Part shown: positions 1 to 8,643 of the stretch, piece by piece
Layout: every line of letters starts with the position of its first letter
Position numbering within the stretch: position 1 is the first letter of the stretch
Source of the DNA: an uncultured Eubacteriales bacterium
GTDB taxonomy: Bacteria > Bacillota > Clostridia > Oscillospirales > Oscillospiraceae
DNA: 64,000 nucleotides
Direction of reading: 5' to 3'
Assembly: GCA_900549885.1 (NCBI GenBank)
Contig: URQA01000002.1
Span: 4,469-68,468, forward strand
Notes under the pieces: model-generated
What the model was told of the DNA's origin: nothing
What the model saw: the letters and a program-made list of their open reading frames with translations, nothing else
Database searches by the model: none
Program-made: the position numbers and the translations under genes

Positions 1-269
1 TCTTCAAAGATATAGCAGGGCATGGCAGGCAGACGGCCCCACCGGGTCCCGGCGGCGTAGGCCGGGTCGTTATAGAGGGGGTCATAAGGGTTCCACAGCC
101 GGGCGTAGTCCAGCATTTTGCTCTGGTCGGCCGTGACGGTCCGGTCCGCCATGGGGCCAACACCCCCCCGCTCGGCCACGGTTTTTCTCAGATCGTCCAG
201 CGCCGCCTGCTCTTCCGGCGAATACTGATTGGGATAAAAGGTCTGAAATTTCTGATTTGTAATCTTCAT
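1..269 (-). CDS. Hotdog-fold (MaoC/FAS1-like) dehydratase, N-terminal part only
   Basis: This gene runs off the left edge of the window; only its first 89 codons are present. It starts with ATG at 267-269, behind an AAGGAGG site at 275-281, and begins MKITNQKFQTFYPN. The stretch WNPYDPLYNDPAYA near residue 65 also occurs in the complete 437-residue protein at 55016-56329, so the two are paralogues. That motif resembles the N-terminal hotdog domain of FAS1/MaoC-like acyl dehydratases. The gene lies 10 bp beyond the stop of an ABC transporter ATPase gene on the same strand and is probably the last known gene of transporter operon A. The substrate cannot be told from the sequence. The family call rests mainly on the complete paralogue. 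Confidence 0.7.
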   Translation of the reverse strand, partial: MKITNQKFQTFYPNQYSPEEQAALDDLRKTVAERGGVGPMADRTVTADQSKMLDYARLWNPYDPLYNDPAYAAGTRWGRLPAMPCYIFE

Positions 270-279
270 AGCAGCCTCC

Positions 280-1242
280 TTACAGCGAATTGATCTCCGC
301 CACATGGTGGCAGGCGATGAAGTGCTCCGGCACGATCTCCACCAGAGGAGGCTGTGCCTGCCGGCACAGGTCAGTGGCGTAAGGGCAGCGGTTGGCAAAC
401 CGGCAGCCGGGCTTGGGCTCCACCGGGGAAGACAGTTCCCCCTGAAGCAACACCCGGCGGCGCTCCACATGGATGCTGGGGATGGGGATGGCGGACAGCA
501 GGCCCTTGGTATATGGGTGCAGGGGGTGATCGAACAGCGCATCGGAGGGACATTTCTCCACCACCGTGCCCAGATACATGACCAGGATATCGTCTGAGAT
601 GTGCTTGACCACGGACAAGTCGTGGGTAATAAAGATGTAGGTCAGCCCCTTTTCCTCCTGAAGATCCTGGAGCAGGTTGAGGATCTGGGCCTGAATGGAC
701 ACGTCCAGGGCGGATACCGGCTCGTCGCAGACGATGAACTTGGGGTCCAGCGATAGGGCCCGGGCAATGCCGATGCGCTGCCGCCGTCCGCCGTCCAACT
801 CATGGGGATAGGAATACGCCAGCCGACGGGCCAGGCCCACGGTATCCATCAGCTCGTAGACCCGTTTCTGCAGTTCCTCCTTGGTCTTGCACAGGCCATA
901 TATCTTCAAGGGGTCCGCAATCAGTTCCGACACGCAGTACCGGGGATTGAGGGAGGAAAACGGGTCCTGGAAAATGAGCTGCATGTTCCGCCGCAGCTCC
1001 TTCTGCTCCTTCTTGGACAGACCTGTGGTGGGCCGCCCTTCAAAGAGGATCTCCCCTTCGGTGGCCTCCTGGAGTCCCAGTACGGTCCGGCCCAGGGTGG
1101 ATTTGCCGCAGCCCGACTCGCCCACCACCCCGAGGGTCTTGCCCTCACCGATGGAAAAGGATACGTCGTCCACGGCGTGGAGCATTCCCGCCGGGGTACG
1201 GAAATATTTTTTCAAATGGTTGACTTCCAGCAGTTTAGCCAT
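280..1242 (-). CDS. Oligopeptide/dipeptide ABC transporter ATP-binding protein, OppF/DppF type (locus A)
   Basis: This is a 320-residue ATPase subunit of a peptide-type importer, acting on the inner face of the membrane. The Walker A motif GESGCGKST is at residues 41-49, the Walker B region FIVCDEP at 169-175 and an ITHDLS switch histidine follows. The cysteine-rich C-terminal oligopeptide/HPY domain ([11 protein letters not shown]) is present. The ABC signature is odd: it reads LDGGR at 149-153, where the paralogues in this window read FSGGQ. Its start overlaps the upstream ATPase gene by 8 bp. The assignment to the OppF/DppF family is firm, but the solute is unknown. The adjacent dehydratase suggests that it need not be a peptide. 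Confidence 0.93.
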   Translation of the reverse strand: MAKLLEVNHLKKYFRTPAGMLHAVDDVSFSIGEGKTLGVVGESGCGKSTLGRTVLGLQEATEGEILFEGRPTTGLSKKEQKELRRNMQLIFQDPFSSLNPRYCVSELIADPLKIYGLCKTKEELQKRVYELMDTVGLARRLAYSYPHELDGGRRQRIGIARALSLDPKFIVCDEPVSALDVSIQAQILNLLQDLQEEKGLTYIFITHDLSVVKHISDDILVMYLGTVVEKCPSDALFDHPLHPYTKGLLSAIPIPSIHVERRRVLLQGELSSPVEPKPGCRFANRCPYATDLCRQAQPPLVEIVPEHFIACHHVAEINSL

Positions 1243-2251
1243 GGTCTGCCTCCTTTGCGTCGCCCGATGCGGAAGCGGTCACGCCCTCCCTCTGACAGCG
1301 CAGGCATTTGACGAAGTGCCCCGGGGAGATTTCCGCCGCCTTGGGGTTAACGGTCCGGCACCGCTCCTCCGCGAAGGGGCAGCGGGGATGGAACTTACAC
1401 CCCTCCGGCAGCCGAGCGGGGTCGGGCATCAGGCCGGCGATGGGCTTGAGCCGCCGTTCCTTCCGGTCCAGGCTTGGCAGGGAGTGGAACAGCCCTTTGG
1501 TGTACGGGTGGGCCGTCTCATCGAAAATGTGTTCCAGACTGCCGAACTCTACGATTTCTCCCGCGTACATGACGGCCACCTTGTCGCAGGTTTCCGCCAC
1601 CACGCCCAGATCATGGGTGATGAGAATCATGGAAGTGCCAAATTCGTCCTTCAGCGTTTTCATCATATCCAGCACTTGGGCCTGGATGGTCACATCTAGG
1701 GCTGTGGTAGGTTCATCCGCCAAAAGCAGCTTCGGGTTGCAGGCCAGAGCCATGGCGATGACCACCCGCTGCTTCATCCCGCCGGAGAACTGGTGGGGGT
1801 AGTCCCGCCCCCGTGAGGCTGGAATCCCCACCTTCTCCAACATTTCCAGCGCGCCCTTAAGCGCCTCAGACTTTGAACAGCTGCTGTGCAGCCGGATGAC
1901 CTCCGCAATCTGGTCATCTACCCGAAGCACCGGATTCAGGGCAGTCATGGGGTCCTGGAAGATCATGGATATCTTGCCGCCCCGGATTTTCTGCATCTCC
2001 TTTTCCGTCTTTTCCAGAAGATTTTCTCCGTCGAACAGCACCTTTCCGGACACGATCTTTCCAGGCGGGCTGGGGATCAAACGGAGAATGCCTTTGGCCG
2101 TGGTGGTCTTGCCTGCGCCCGTCTCCCCCACCAGTCCCAGGGTGTCCCCGTGCCGGAGAGCGAGATCGATGCCGTTGACGGCAGCCACATCGCCGTCCTC
2201 CGTATAGAAGTGAATGGCCAGATCCTTGATCTCCAAAATATTGTCGTTCAT
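1235..2251 (-). CDS. Oligopeptide/dipeptide ABC transporter ATP-binding protein, OppD/DppD type (locus A)
   Basis: This is the first ATPase subunit of transporter A, with 338 residues. It has Walker A (GETGAGKTT, residues 42-50), a normal signature (SGGMKQR), Walker B with [14 protein letters not shown] and an [10 protein letters not shown] switch region. The C-terminal oligopeptide domain contains [15 protein letters not shown], after which the protein runs on for about 30 residues. The start lies 12 bp downstream of the permease stop, and the 3' end overlaps the next ATPase gene by 8 bp, so translation is likely coupled. This protein has a canonical signature motif while its partner does not, so the pair may work as an asymmetric ATPase heterodimer; that last point is inference. 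Confidence 0.94.
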   Translation of the reverse strand: MNDNILEIKDLAIHFYTEDGDVAAVNGIDLALRHGDTLGLVGETGAGKTTTAKGILRLIPSPPGKIVSGKVLFDGENLLEKTEKEMQKIRGGKISMIFQDPMTALNPVLRVDDQIAEVIRLHSSCSKSEALKGALEMLEKVGIPASRGRDYPHQFSGGMKQRVVIAMALACNPKLLLADEPTTALDVTIQAQVLDMMKTLKDEFGTSMILITHDLGVVAETCDKVAVMYAGEIVEFGSLEHIFDETAHPYTKGLFHSLPSLDRKERRLKPIAGLMPDPARLPEGCKFHPRCPFAEERCRTVNPKAAEISPGHFVKCLRCQREGVTASASGDAKEADHG

Positions 2252-2263
2252 CTCCGGCCCTCC

Positions 2264-3169
2264 TTAATTCTTAAGCTTCGGGTCCAGCGCGTCCCGCAGT
2301 CCATCGCCAAACAGGTTGAATCCAAACAGGGTCAACATGATCGCCAGTCCCGGGAAGGTAGACATGGGCCAGAAGGAGCGGATCACCTCCCGGCCTTCCG
2401 CCACCATGGAGCCCCACTCCGCTGTGGGCGGCTGAACGCCAAGGCCGATAAAGGACAGGGACGAGATCATCAGGATACATCCGCCGATACGCAGTGTGGA
2501 ATCCACAATGACCGGAGAGAGGATGTTGGGCACGATCTGCCGGAACATAATGCGGGCATTGGACGCGCCGGTGACCCGTGCCGCTTCCACATACTCCTGA
2601 TCCCGGATGCCCAAAACCAAGGCCCGGAGCAGCCGGGCATAGCCGGGCACACAGCCGATGCCGATGGCCAGCGCCGTGTTGAAGATTCCCTGGCCCAGTG
2701 CCGAGGAGATACATACCGCCAGCAAAAAGCCGGGAATGGCCATGATCACGTCCATGACCCGCATGATCACGCCGTCATAGACTCCGCCGAAATAGCCGGC
2801 GGACACACCGATGATCCCGCCCACCACCAGGCCGAATACAATGGACAGAATGGAAACCAGCAGGGAAACCCGCCCGCCATAAATGATGCGGGACAGGGTG
2901 TCCCGGCCCACATCGTCCGTGCCCAGCGGATGGGCGAAGCTGGGATATGCCTTCATATTGGTGTAGTCTTGGACATCGGGGTCATAGGGCGCCACAAAAT
3001 CGGCAAAGACTGCAGCCAAAACCAGCACCAGCACGATCACCAGGCCCAGCATGGCCAGCTTATTGCGGGTCAGGCGGTGGAGCACATCCCGCCACTGGCT
3101 GCGCTTGCGCCCGTAGTCCAGGCTATCCGTCGGCGGAGCCTGAATGGCGCGTTTGGATGTTTTAGGCAT
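2264..3169 (-). CDS. Peptide-type ABC transporter permease, DppC family (locus A)
   Basis: This 301-residue inner membrane protein has about six hydrophobic segments and the binding-protein-dependent permease (EAA) region around ARVTGASNARIMFRQIVPN. The N-terminal cytoplasmic tail (MPKTSKRAIQAPPTD) and the following first membrane helix are typical of DppC/OppC. The periplasmic loop contains HPLGTDDVGRD, a hallmark of this family. The gene overlaps the DppB-like permease gene upstream by 8 bp. Together they form the translocation channel of transporter A. The C-terminus ends GDGLRDALDPKLKN, again standard for the family. Confidence 0.94.
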   Translation of the reverse strand: MPKTSKRAIQAPPTDSLDYGRKRSQWRDVLHRLTRNKLAMLGLVIVLVLVLAAVFADFVAPYDPDVQDYTNMKAYPSFAHPLGTDDVGRDTLSRIIYGGRVSLLVSILSIVFGLVVGGIIGVSAGYFGGVYDGVIMRVMDVIMAIPGFLLAVCISSALGQGIFNTALAIGIGCVPGYARLLRALVLGIRDQEYVEAARVTGASNARIMFRQIVPNILSPVIVDSTLRIGGCILMISSLSFIGLGVQPPTAEWGSMVAEGREVIRSFWPMSTFPGLAIMLTLFGFNLFGDGLRDALDPKLKN

Positions 3170-4160
3170 GGACCGCTCCCTCCTTTTCTCCGGCCGGGCC
3201 GCGCTTCTTTTTCTTCCCCGCCGTATACTGGGCCATAATGCGGGGATCTACGAAGCCGTAAATCAGGTCTGTGACCAGATTGATGATGCAGATCAGCGCT
3301 GCCAGGATCAGCACGCACCCCTCGATAATGGGGAAATCCTTATTGTTGATGGCCGTCATCATCAACGACCCCAGTCCCGGCATGCCGAAGATTGTCTCCA
3401 CCACCACGGAGCCAGACACCAGAATGCCCAGCTGTGCCCCCACCGTGGTGATCACCGGGATGAGGGCGTTGCGCAGGGCGTGCCGGCGAATGACCACGCT
3501 CTCCTTCTGTCCCTTGGCCCGGGCCGTGGTGATATAGTCTTGGCGCACCACATCCAGCATGGACGAGCGGGTCATCCGCGTGATACTAGCGATGAAGGAT
3601 AAGCCGGAGGCCAGCGCAGGCAGCACCCAGTCCCGAAGCTGTGGCGCCTGGGTGGTAGGAAAGGAGGCGTCAAAGATCTTCAAGTTAATGGCAAAGGCGA
3701 TCATCAGCATCAGCGCCAGCCAAAAGCCCGGCACCGCGGCGAAGATAAGGGAAAAGAAGGTCACAATGCGGTCTAAGATAGAGTTCTGCCTGGTGGCCGA
3801 GATTACCCCAAAGGGGATGCCCAGGCCCACCGCGATGATAATGGAGATGATGGCCAGCTCCAGTGTCAGCGGGAACCGCTGCAAAATCGTCTGGCCCACC
3901 GGCAGACCGGTCTGGAAGGAGTCACCCAGATCTCCCCGGGTGATGATTCCCTGTAAATAGGAGAAGAATTGGACCAAAAATGGTCGGTCCAGCCCCAGCT
4001 CCGCTTCCTTTGCGTCATACTGCTCCTGGGTATAGGTTCCACCCAGCGCCGCGGCGACGGGATCGCCGGGACCCACGCGGTCAATGGTGAACACGATCAG
4101 CACCACACCCAGCATCACCGGGATGACCCAGAGCAGCCGCCGCAGAATAAATTTTGCCAT
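3162..4160 (-). CDS. Peptide-type ABC transporter permease, DppB family (locus A)
   Basis: This 332-residue permease has an N-terminal membrane helix (ILRRLLWVIPVMLGVVLIVF) and about six helices in total. The permease signature region reads YITTARAKGQKESVVIRRHALRN, followed by VVETIFGMPGLGSL, which is diagnostic of DppB/OppB. The start at 4160 is preceded by a GAGGTGAGAG ribosome site. It is the first gene after the binding-protein gene of locus A, separated from it by a 72-bp gap that holds a strong GC-rich hairpin. The C-terminus is extended by a lysine-rich tail (GKKKKRGPAGEKEG). Confidence 0.94.
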   Translation of the reverse strand: MAKFILRRLLWVIPVMLGVVLIVFTIDRVGPGDPVAAALGGTYTQEQYDAKEAELGLDRPFLVQFFSYLQGIITRGDLGDSFQTGLPVGQTILQRFPLTLELAIISIIIAVGLGIPFGVISATRQNSILDRIVTFFSLIFAAVPGFWLALMLMIAFAINLKIFDASFPTTQAPQLRDWVLPALASGLSFIASITRMTRSSMLDVVRQDYITTARAKGQKESVVIRRHALRNALIPVITTVGAQLGILVSGSVVVETIFGMPGLGSLMMTAINNKDFPIIEGCVLILAALICIINLVTDLIYGFVDPRIMAQYTAGKKKKRGPAGEKEGAVHA

Positions 4161-4183
4161 ACTCTCACCTCAGCGTTATGGTG

Positions 4184-4211
4184 AGGGGCGCGGGCCATCA
4201 CCCGCGCCCCT
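4184..4211 (-). terminator. GC-rich intercistronic hairpin after the locus A binding-protein gene
   Basis: Two perfect 11-base arms, AGGGGCGCGGG (4184-4194) and its complement (4201-4211), enclose a 6-base loop. There is no T-run on the minus strand, so it is probably not a full terminator. Its place between the binding-protein and permease genes suits a partial terminator or an mRNA-stabilising structure that keeps binding-protein mRNA in excess. Confidence 0.6.
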
Positions 4212-4232
4212 GGTGCAGTTTCATCTCTCGGT

Positions 4233-5798
4233 TCAGGCGACGGTCACAGCCACGATGTCGATGCTGCGGGCGTTCAAGCCAGTCACATTCCCGATGTTGT
4301 TGTGGTAGAGCACCACAGCCTGAGCATAGCCGATGGGGAGGGTCCGGTAGTTGTCAAAGGCCCATTGCTGGACGGCATCGTATTCCGCCTGGCGGGTCTG
4401 TTCGTCCTTCGCCACACGGGCCGCCTCAATGTGCTCGTTAAACTCGGGATCTGACACACGGGCGCCGCCGTTGGTGGAATTCTGGCCAATCGTGTCTAGT
4501 ACTTGGGAGTCCAGATAAGTACCTCCGCCGGTACCGAAAATGGAGATATCCGTTCCATTTGCCATTAGGATGGGAATCGCGGTAGCAAAGTCGTAGGACT
4601 CCACCGACAGGTTGATGCCTACCTCTTTCAGCATGGCTTGCACGATGGTGGCGCATTTGTCATTGGTGGGCATGGTGGGAATGACTACCTTCATCTCCAT
4701 TCCGTCCCCATAACCGGCCTCAGCCAGAAGTTCCCGGGCTTTTTCCGGGTTGTACTCGTGGACGCCGATGGGTGTGTAGTAAGTAGAGCCTTTGATCAGG
4801 ATGGAGTCGGCCACCTCGCCCAGAGAGCCAAACACGGCGGCCACGATGGAATTCGTATCCAGGGCCAGGGAGATAGCTTCCCGCACCCGGATGTCGTCAA
4901 ATGCGGGATTATACTCCGGTAAGCACACCGCCAGCAGGTCCCACTTGGGGAACAGCTTGGTAGTCACCTCGCCGTAGGCGCCGTCCTGAGCCGCCAGATA
5001 ATCGGCCTCAGCCACATCCAGAGCAATATCCAAGGCACCGTTTTCAAAATCAGCGATCATAGTGGTGGCCTCAGAGTAATGGCGGATGGTGACGGTTTCG
5101 GCGTCGGGCAGCTCGCCCCAGTAGTCATCCCGGCGGGTATAGGTGGAATGGGAGCCCTCCACGTTCTCATCGCACACATAGGGACCGGTGCCGCAGGGGG
5201 CGTTCCACCAGGCGTCGGGATTGGCCTTGACATATTCCTCGTTGACCACAGAGGCCCAGCGGTCGTTGGACAGGTTGTACAGCAAATCGGCAGAAACCGT
5301 GGTCAGCTTGAGGTACAGGTCGTTGCCCTCGATATAGCTGTTATCATAGTCAATGTCGTCGTAACCTGGGTCAAACTGGTTGTTCTCAAAGACGAAGCGG
5401 GACAGGGAGTACAGCACGTCCTCCGGAGTGAGAGGGTCGCCATTGGAGAACACCGCATCATCCCGGATGGTGAGCTTCAGCAGGTCGTCCTCCACCCACT
5501 CCCAGGAGGTGGCGATGCTGGGTTCCACCTCCATTGTCTCATAGTTGAGCTTCAGGATCGTGTCATACACCATGGTTAGCCCCAAGCCGCAGTTTGCGTT
5601 GCTGCAGGGGTCAAAGGTGTCCGTGGCATCCATGGTGCCTACGGTAAGCGTCTTGGGACCGGCAGGTTCGCTGGACTGCCCCGGCCCGTCAGAGCCGCCG
5701 GGGGCGGGACTTTCGTTGGAGGGGGCGCCGCACGCGGCCAGAGACAGAGACATTATCAGAGCCAGCGCAAGAGATGACCATTTTTTCCAGTGCTTCAT
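4233..5798 (-). CDS. Family 5 extracellular solute-binding lipoprotein (locus A)
   Basis: This 521-residue protein is the substrate-binding component of transporter A. It begins with a lipoprotein signal peptide (MKHWKKWSSLALALIMSLSL) whose lipobox LAAC places the acylated cysteine at residue 23, followed by a Ser/Pro/Gly-rich linker. The mature part has family 5 features such as SFEW-like ATSWEWVEDD, DAVFSNGDPLTPEDV and CGTGPYVC. It is the least similar of the four binding proteins here: it lacks the YDERYPEN motif shared by loci B, C and D. It is the first gene of its operon and is divergent from a LysR-type regulator gene, which probably controls it. The ligand is unknown. Confidence 0.93.
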   Translation of the reverse strand: MKHWKKWSSLALALIMSLSLAACGAPSNESPAPGGSDGPGQSSEPAGPKTLTVGTMDATDTFDPCSNANCGLGLTMVYDTILKLNYETMEVEPSIATSWEWVEDDLLKLTIRDDAVFSNGDPLTPEDVLYSLSRFVFENNQFDPGYDDIDYDNSYIEGNDLYLKLTTVSADLLYNLSNDRWASVVNEEYVKANPDAWWNAPCGTGPYVCDENVEGSHSTYTRRDDYWGELPDAETVTIRHYSEATTMIADFENGALDIALDVAEADYLAAQDGAYGEVTTKLFPKWDLLAVCLPEYNPAFDDIRVREAISLALDTNSIVAAVFGSLGEVADSILIKGSTYYTPIGVHEYNPEKARELLAEAGYGDGMEMKVVIPTMPTNDKCATIVQAMLKEVGINLSVESYDFATAIPILMANGTDISIFGTGGGTYLDSQVLDTIGQNSTNGGARVSDPEFNEHIEAARVAKDEQTRQAEYDAVQQWAFDNYRTLPIGYAQAVVLYHNNIGNVTGLNARSIDIVAVTVA

Positions 5799-5962
5799 GT
5801 TTGTGATCCTCCTTCATCATCATGTTCTGCTTTCTATTGCAACAGGCGGACCCAACCCGCTCTGCTACCGACATATTCAGGATATGTTTCTCACCGGACA
5901 GACATTGCAAGGCGGCTTGCCTTTGTGTTAAGATATTCTCACCAAACTGCTGGAGGGATCAT

Positions 5963-6871
5963 ATGGAGATTATGCAGCTACGCTATCTGAAAGAAGTCGC
6001 CCGCCAGGAAAGCTTCACCCGCGCCGCAGAGCTTCTGCACATTACGCAGTCCGCCTTGTCCAAGTCTATCGCCAAGCTGGAGGACGAAGTGGGAGTCAAG
6101 CTGTTTGAACGGGACGGGAACCGTATCCACCTCAATCCCTTTGGAAAGGCCATCCTGCGATCCAGCGACCAGGCTCTGGTCGATTTGGAGAATGGTTTGA
6201 AACAGGTGCGGGAAATGGCGGGGCTGGAACAGGGAACTGTACGGGTGGGCGTGGGTCCAGAGGTGTTTATCAAGCATTTGGTCAAGGATTTCCTGCTGCG
6301 CCACCCCAACGTCTCTATGACCTGTCTGCTTCACTCCCCGGAACAGATGACGGCCAATCTGGAAGCGGGAACGATGGACTTTGTCGTGACCACCGATCCT
6401 GTGACGGGCAGCGGCATCAACTGGGAGCCGATTTATTTGGACGAGCTGACGGTGCTCATGTCTGAGCGCCACCCTCTGTCCGGGCGAACAAGCATTTTCT
6501 TGGAGGAGCTGGCCAATGACCGTTTTGTCATCAGCAATATGGGGCCGGGGATGCGGAGCAACGCCTACGAGCTGTGTCGGAAGGCGGGGTTCGAGCCCAA
6601 GGTGCTCTACGAGGGATATGACACGGAAATGACCGGAGAGCTGGTGGCGCAGGGCGCGGCGGTGATGATCACCCCCCGCTCCATCACAGAGGGGGTCCGG
6701 CGCTTCATGGGGGCGCACGCTCCAAAGCCCGCTGTCGGCGTACCCCTGGCGGATGCCTTTACCCATCGGGAAATTGGGATTGCCGCCAAACAGGGGCACT
6801 TCCAATCTGCGGCGGCGCTGGCGTTCTACGAGATAATTGTGAATTATTTCACATCTATACGTTCAGTATAG
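5963..6871 (+). CDS. LysR-family transcriptional regulator
   Basis: This is a 302-residue protein with an N-terminal winged helix-turn-helix (MQLRYLKEVARQESFTRAAE, then QSALSKSIAKLEDEVG) and a LysR effector-binding domain. I chose ATG 5963 because GGAGGG at 5952-5957 sits 5 bp ahead of it; an in-frame upstream start at 5822 lies inside the promoter region and has no such site. A further ATG at 5972 is possible. The gene is divergent from the transporter A operon, with 164 bp between the starts, and LysR proteins commonly regulate the divergent neighbour. The effector is unknown. Confidence 0.92.
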   Translation: MEIMQLRYLKEVARQESFTRAAELLHITQSALSKSIAKLEDEVGVKLFERDGNRIHLNPFGKAILRSSDQALVDLENGLKQVREMAGLEQGTVRVGVGPEVFIKHLVKDFLLRHPNVSMTCLLHSPEQMTANLEAGTMDFVVTTDPVTGSGINWEPIYLDELTVLMSERHPLSGRTSIFLEELANDRFVISNMGPGMRSNAYELCRKAGFEPKVLYEGYDTEMTGELVAQGAAVMITPRSITEGVRRFMGAHAPKPAVGVPLADAFTHREIGIAAKQGHFQSAAALAFYEIIVNYFTSIRSV

Positions 6872-7061
6872 GGCAGAAGAATCATGTTGTCAAATTCACA
6901 AAATTATGTTTCTCTATGAATTTCAGGAATAGTCTCCGTCGATATAACCCGATTGAACTTCTCCTCTGGTTCTCGCTTCCTATCGCCAGTCCACACCACT
7001 TGTCAGCCCCTACGGGCCTGTCCCCAAGGAGCGTTCCCTCGGATTTTCTCTTTCTGATTGG

Positions 7062-7104
7062 AACATACAGCCGCGCCGTTATACTCACGGCGCGGCTGTA
7101 TGTT
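7062..7104. repeat. Perfect 17-bp inverted repeat with 9-base loop
   Basis: The left arm AACATACAGCCGCGCCG (7062-7078) is exactly complementary to the right arm (7088-7104); the loop is TTATACTCA. No T-run follows on either strand, so it is not a classical intrinsic terminator. It lies 190 bp past the LysR gene and 235 bp before the kinase gene. It could be a bidirectional terminator, a REP-like element or a miniature mobile element remnant. Confidence 0.75.
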
Positions 7105-7264
7105 GTGTCCGGCTTGGATGCCAGTCTTTCCCGGACAAAGAAGCTCCCCGTCTGGGCAGCGGAGGCGGGCGCCAGAAAGCTGAGAAACCTCCACAGTCCT
7201 ATGCCACTTTCCCTTTTGGCAGACAAAAAACGTTAAAAAATATCCCGAAGCGTAAATTTTTTCC

Positions 7265-7293
7265 TGTACCTTTCTTCCATTTTTCGCTATAAT
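7265..7293 (+). promoter_or_regulatory. Candidate promoter for the sensor kinase operon
   Basis: A perfect -10 hexamer TATAAT lies at 7288-7293, 45 bp before the kinase start codon. The -35 position 17 bp upstream reads TGTACC (7265-7270), a poor match to TTGACA, so activation by a regulator is possible. Confidence 0.5.
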
Positions 7294-7338
7294 AGCTATT
7301 AGACCATATTCGACATCCATACCGGGGAGGCGCGCGTC

Positions 7339-8643
7339 ATGTCAGATACCAGTTCTGTCTCATCCGTCCCCGCACCTGATCAAACCTTTTTATCCCATCT
7401 CACCCTTGCCGACCTGATGGGAGACTCGGTGCTTCAGGATCTGCTCCACTCAATCTACTCCATCTCTGGCCTGCGCATCTCGCTGACCACCTGCCAGGGG
7501 GACCGTATTCTTGCCCTCCATGAATATATGACGCCCTTCTGCATCCGGGCAAATAAGGACCCTGCGCTTCACCATGCCTGCCTTCTCTGCACCCAGGCCG
7601 CCGGAAGCCGGGCCGCCGCCCAAAAGGCCCCTTTTCTCTATCGCTGTTACGCCGGACTGGCCTGTGCCGCAATCCCCGTGTTGGTGGAAAATACCTATGT
7701 CGCCACCTTGGTCACCAGCGGCTTCCGGGTCGAGGAACGGGAAATGGAGCAGCTCGAGCAGATGCGCCCGGACCAGTCCCATCTGGTTTCCGAGAATGTA
7801 GACCTCAGCGCGCCCTTTCTACACCGCCAGCGTATTATGGACATCGCAAACCTCCTGTCTGTCGCCGCTCGCTACATTGCCGAGGCCGGCCTGCGCAACC
7901 GCATGCAGGGAGAACTCCACCAAAAACGGCTGGAACTCATGCGCCAGCAGCAGGTGCAGCTTAACACCGAAAAACTGCTCAGCCAGGCGGAGTTCAAGGC
8001 CCTTCAGTCTCAAATCAACCCCCATTTTTTGTTCAACACCCTCAACGCTATCAGCCAGCTGGCCATCTTGGAAGGCTGCGATCAGACGGCCGAGGCCATA
8101 TTCTCCCTGTCTGCCCTTTTCCGCCGTTGTCTCAAGAAAAATGACTCCTTCCCCCCGCTCCGGGAAGAGGTGGACAATGTCTCGGAATATATCGCCATCA
8201 AGAAGCTGCTCTATCGGGACCGGATTCAGTATCGCTGCGATGTGGATTCCAGCTGTCTGTCCCTTCGTGTGCCGTTGTTTTCTCTTCAGCCGTTGGTGGA
8301 AAACGCTCTTCTCCACGGTCTGGAGCCGAAAAAAGAAGGCGGGACCCTCACCCTTTCCGTCCATCGGCAGGCCGGTTTTATCGTGGTCCGGGTGGAGGAT
8401 GACGGTCTGGGGTGTTCTCAGGATTCCATAGAACGGATTCGCGCATGTCCTCCGGATCACAGTCGGTCCGATCTGACGGGGATCGGAATGGGAAATGTGA
8501 TCCGGCGATTGTCCGACCACTTCGGCCCAGCGTTCCACTGGACCATAGACAGCGCTCTCGGCCAGGGCACACGAATCGCTCTGTATCTCCCCGCCGAAAA
8601 GGAGGATAAAACACATGCCCCTCACTGTTCTTGTGGTGGATGA
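7339..8643 (+). CDS. PocR-domain sensor histidine kinase (LytS/YesM-like catalytic part)
   Basis: This 434-residue protein combines an N-terminal PocR ligand-binding domain (about residues 20-180) with a sensor-kinase module. The PocR part carries a cysteine-rich pattern (PFCIRANKDP, HHACLLC, YRCYAGL). A short helical linker leads to the His_kinase domain, where QINPHFLFNTLNA places the phosphoaccepting histidine at residue 229. An HATPase domain follows (QPLVENALLHG, then VEDDGLG and GIGMGNV). There are no membrane segments, so it senses a cytoplasmic signal. It overlaps the response regulator gene by 29 bp, forming a two-component pair. The genes just downstream suggest that it controls cysteine or sulfur metabolism, which is inference. 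Confidence 0.92.
   Translation: MSDTSSVSSVPAPDQTFLSHLTLADLMGDSVLQDLLHSIYSISGLRISLTTCQGDRILALHEYMTPFCIRANKDPALHHACLLCTQAAGSRAAAQKAPFLYRCYAGLACAAIPVLVENTYVATLVTSGFRVEEREMEQLEQMRPDQSHLVSENVDLSAPFLHRQRIMDIANLLSVAARYIAEAGLRNRMQGELHQKRLELMRQQQVQLNTEKLLSQAEFKALQSQINPHFLFNTLNAISQLAILEGCDQTAEAIFSLSALFRRCLKKNDSFPPLREEVDNVSEYIAIKKLLYRDRIQYRCDVDSSCLSLRVPLFSLQPLVENALLHGLEPKKEGGTLTLSVHRQAGFIVVRVEDDGLGCSQDSIERIRACPPDHSRSDLTGIGMGNVIRRLSDHFGPAFHWTIDSALGQGTRIALYLPAEKEDKTHAPHCSCGG

Larger units (their letters stand above)
6872..7338. other. 467-bp intergenic region with a long inverted repeat
   Basis: I see no convincing gene here. Open frames exist on both strands, but they read through the same inverted repeat at 7062-7104 and have no ribosome site. 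The right end holds a promoter-like TATAAT for the downstream sensor kinase gene. The middle (about 6940-7060) is unique to this place in the window and could be part of a dispersed non-coding repeat; a genome-wide search would decide. Confidence 0.5.

Noticed and set aside
5838..5851. Sigma-54-like GG-N10-GC upstream of the locus A binding-protein gene
   Set aside because: The -12 part fits, but the -24 part (GGGTCC) does not, and the neighbouring regulator is of LysR type.
6882..7226. Possible gene of 114 codons on the minus strand
   Set aside because: There is no ribosome site; part of the frame runs through the inverted repeat, and the opposite strand gives a similar frame.
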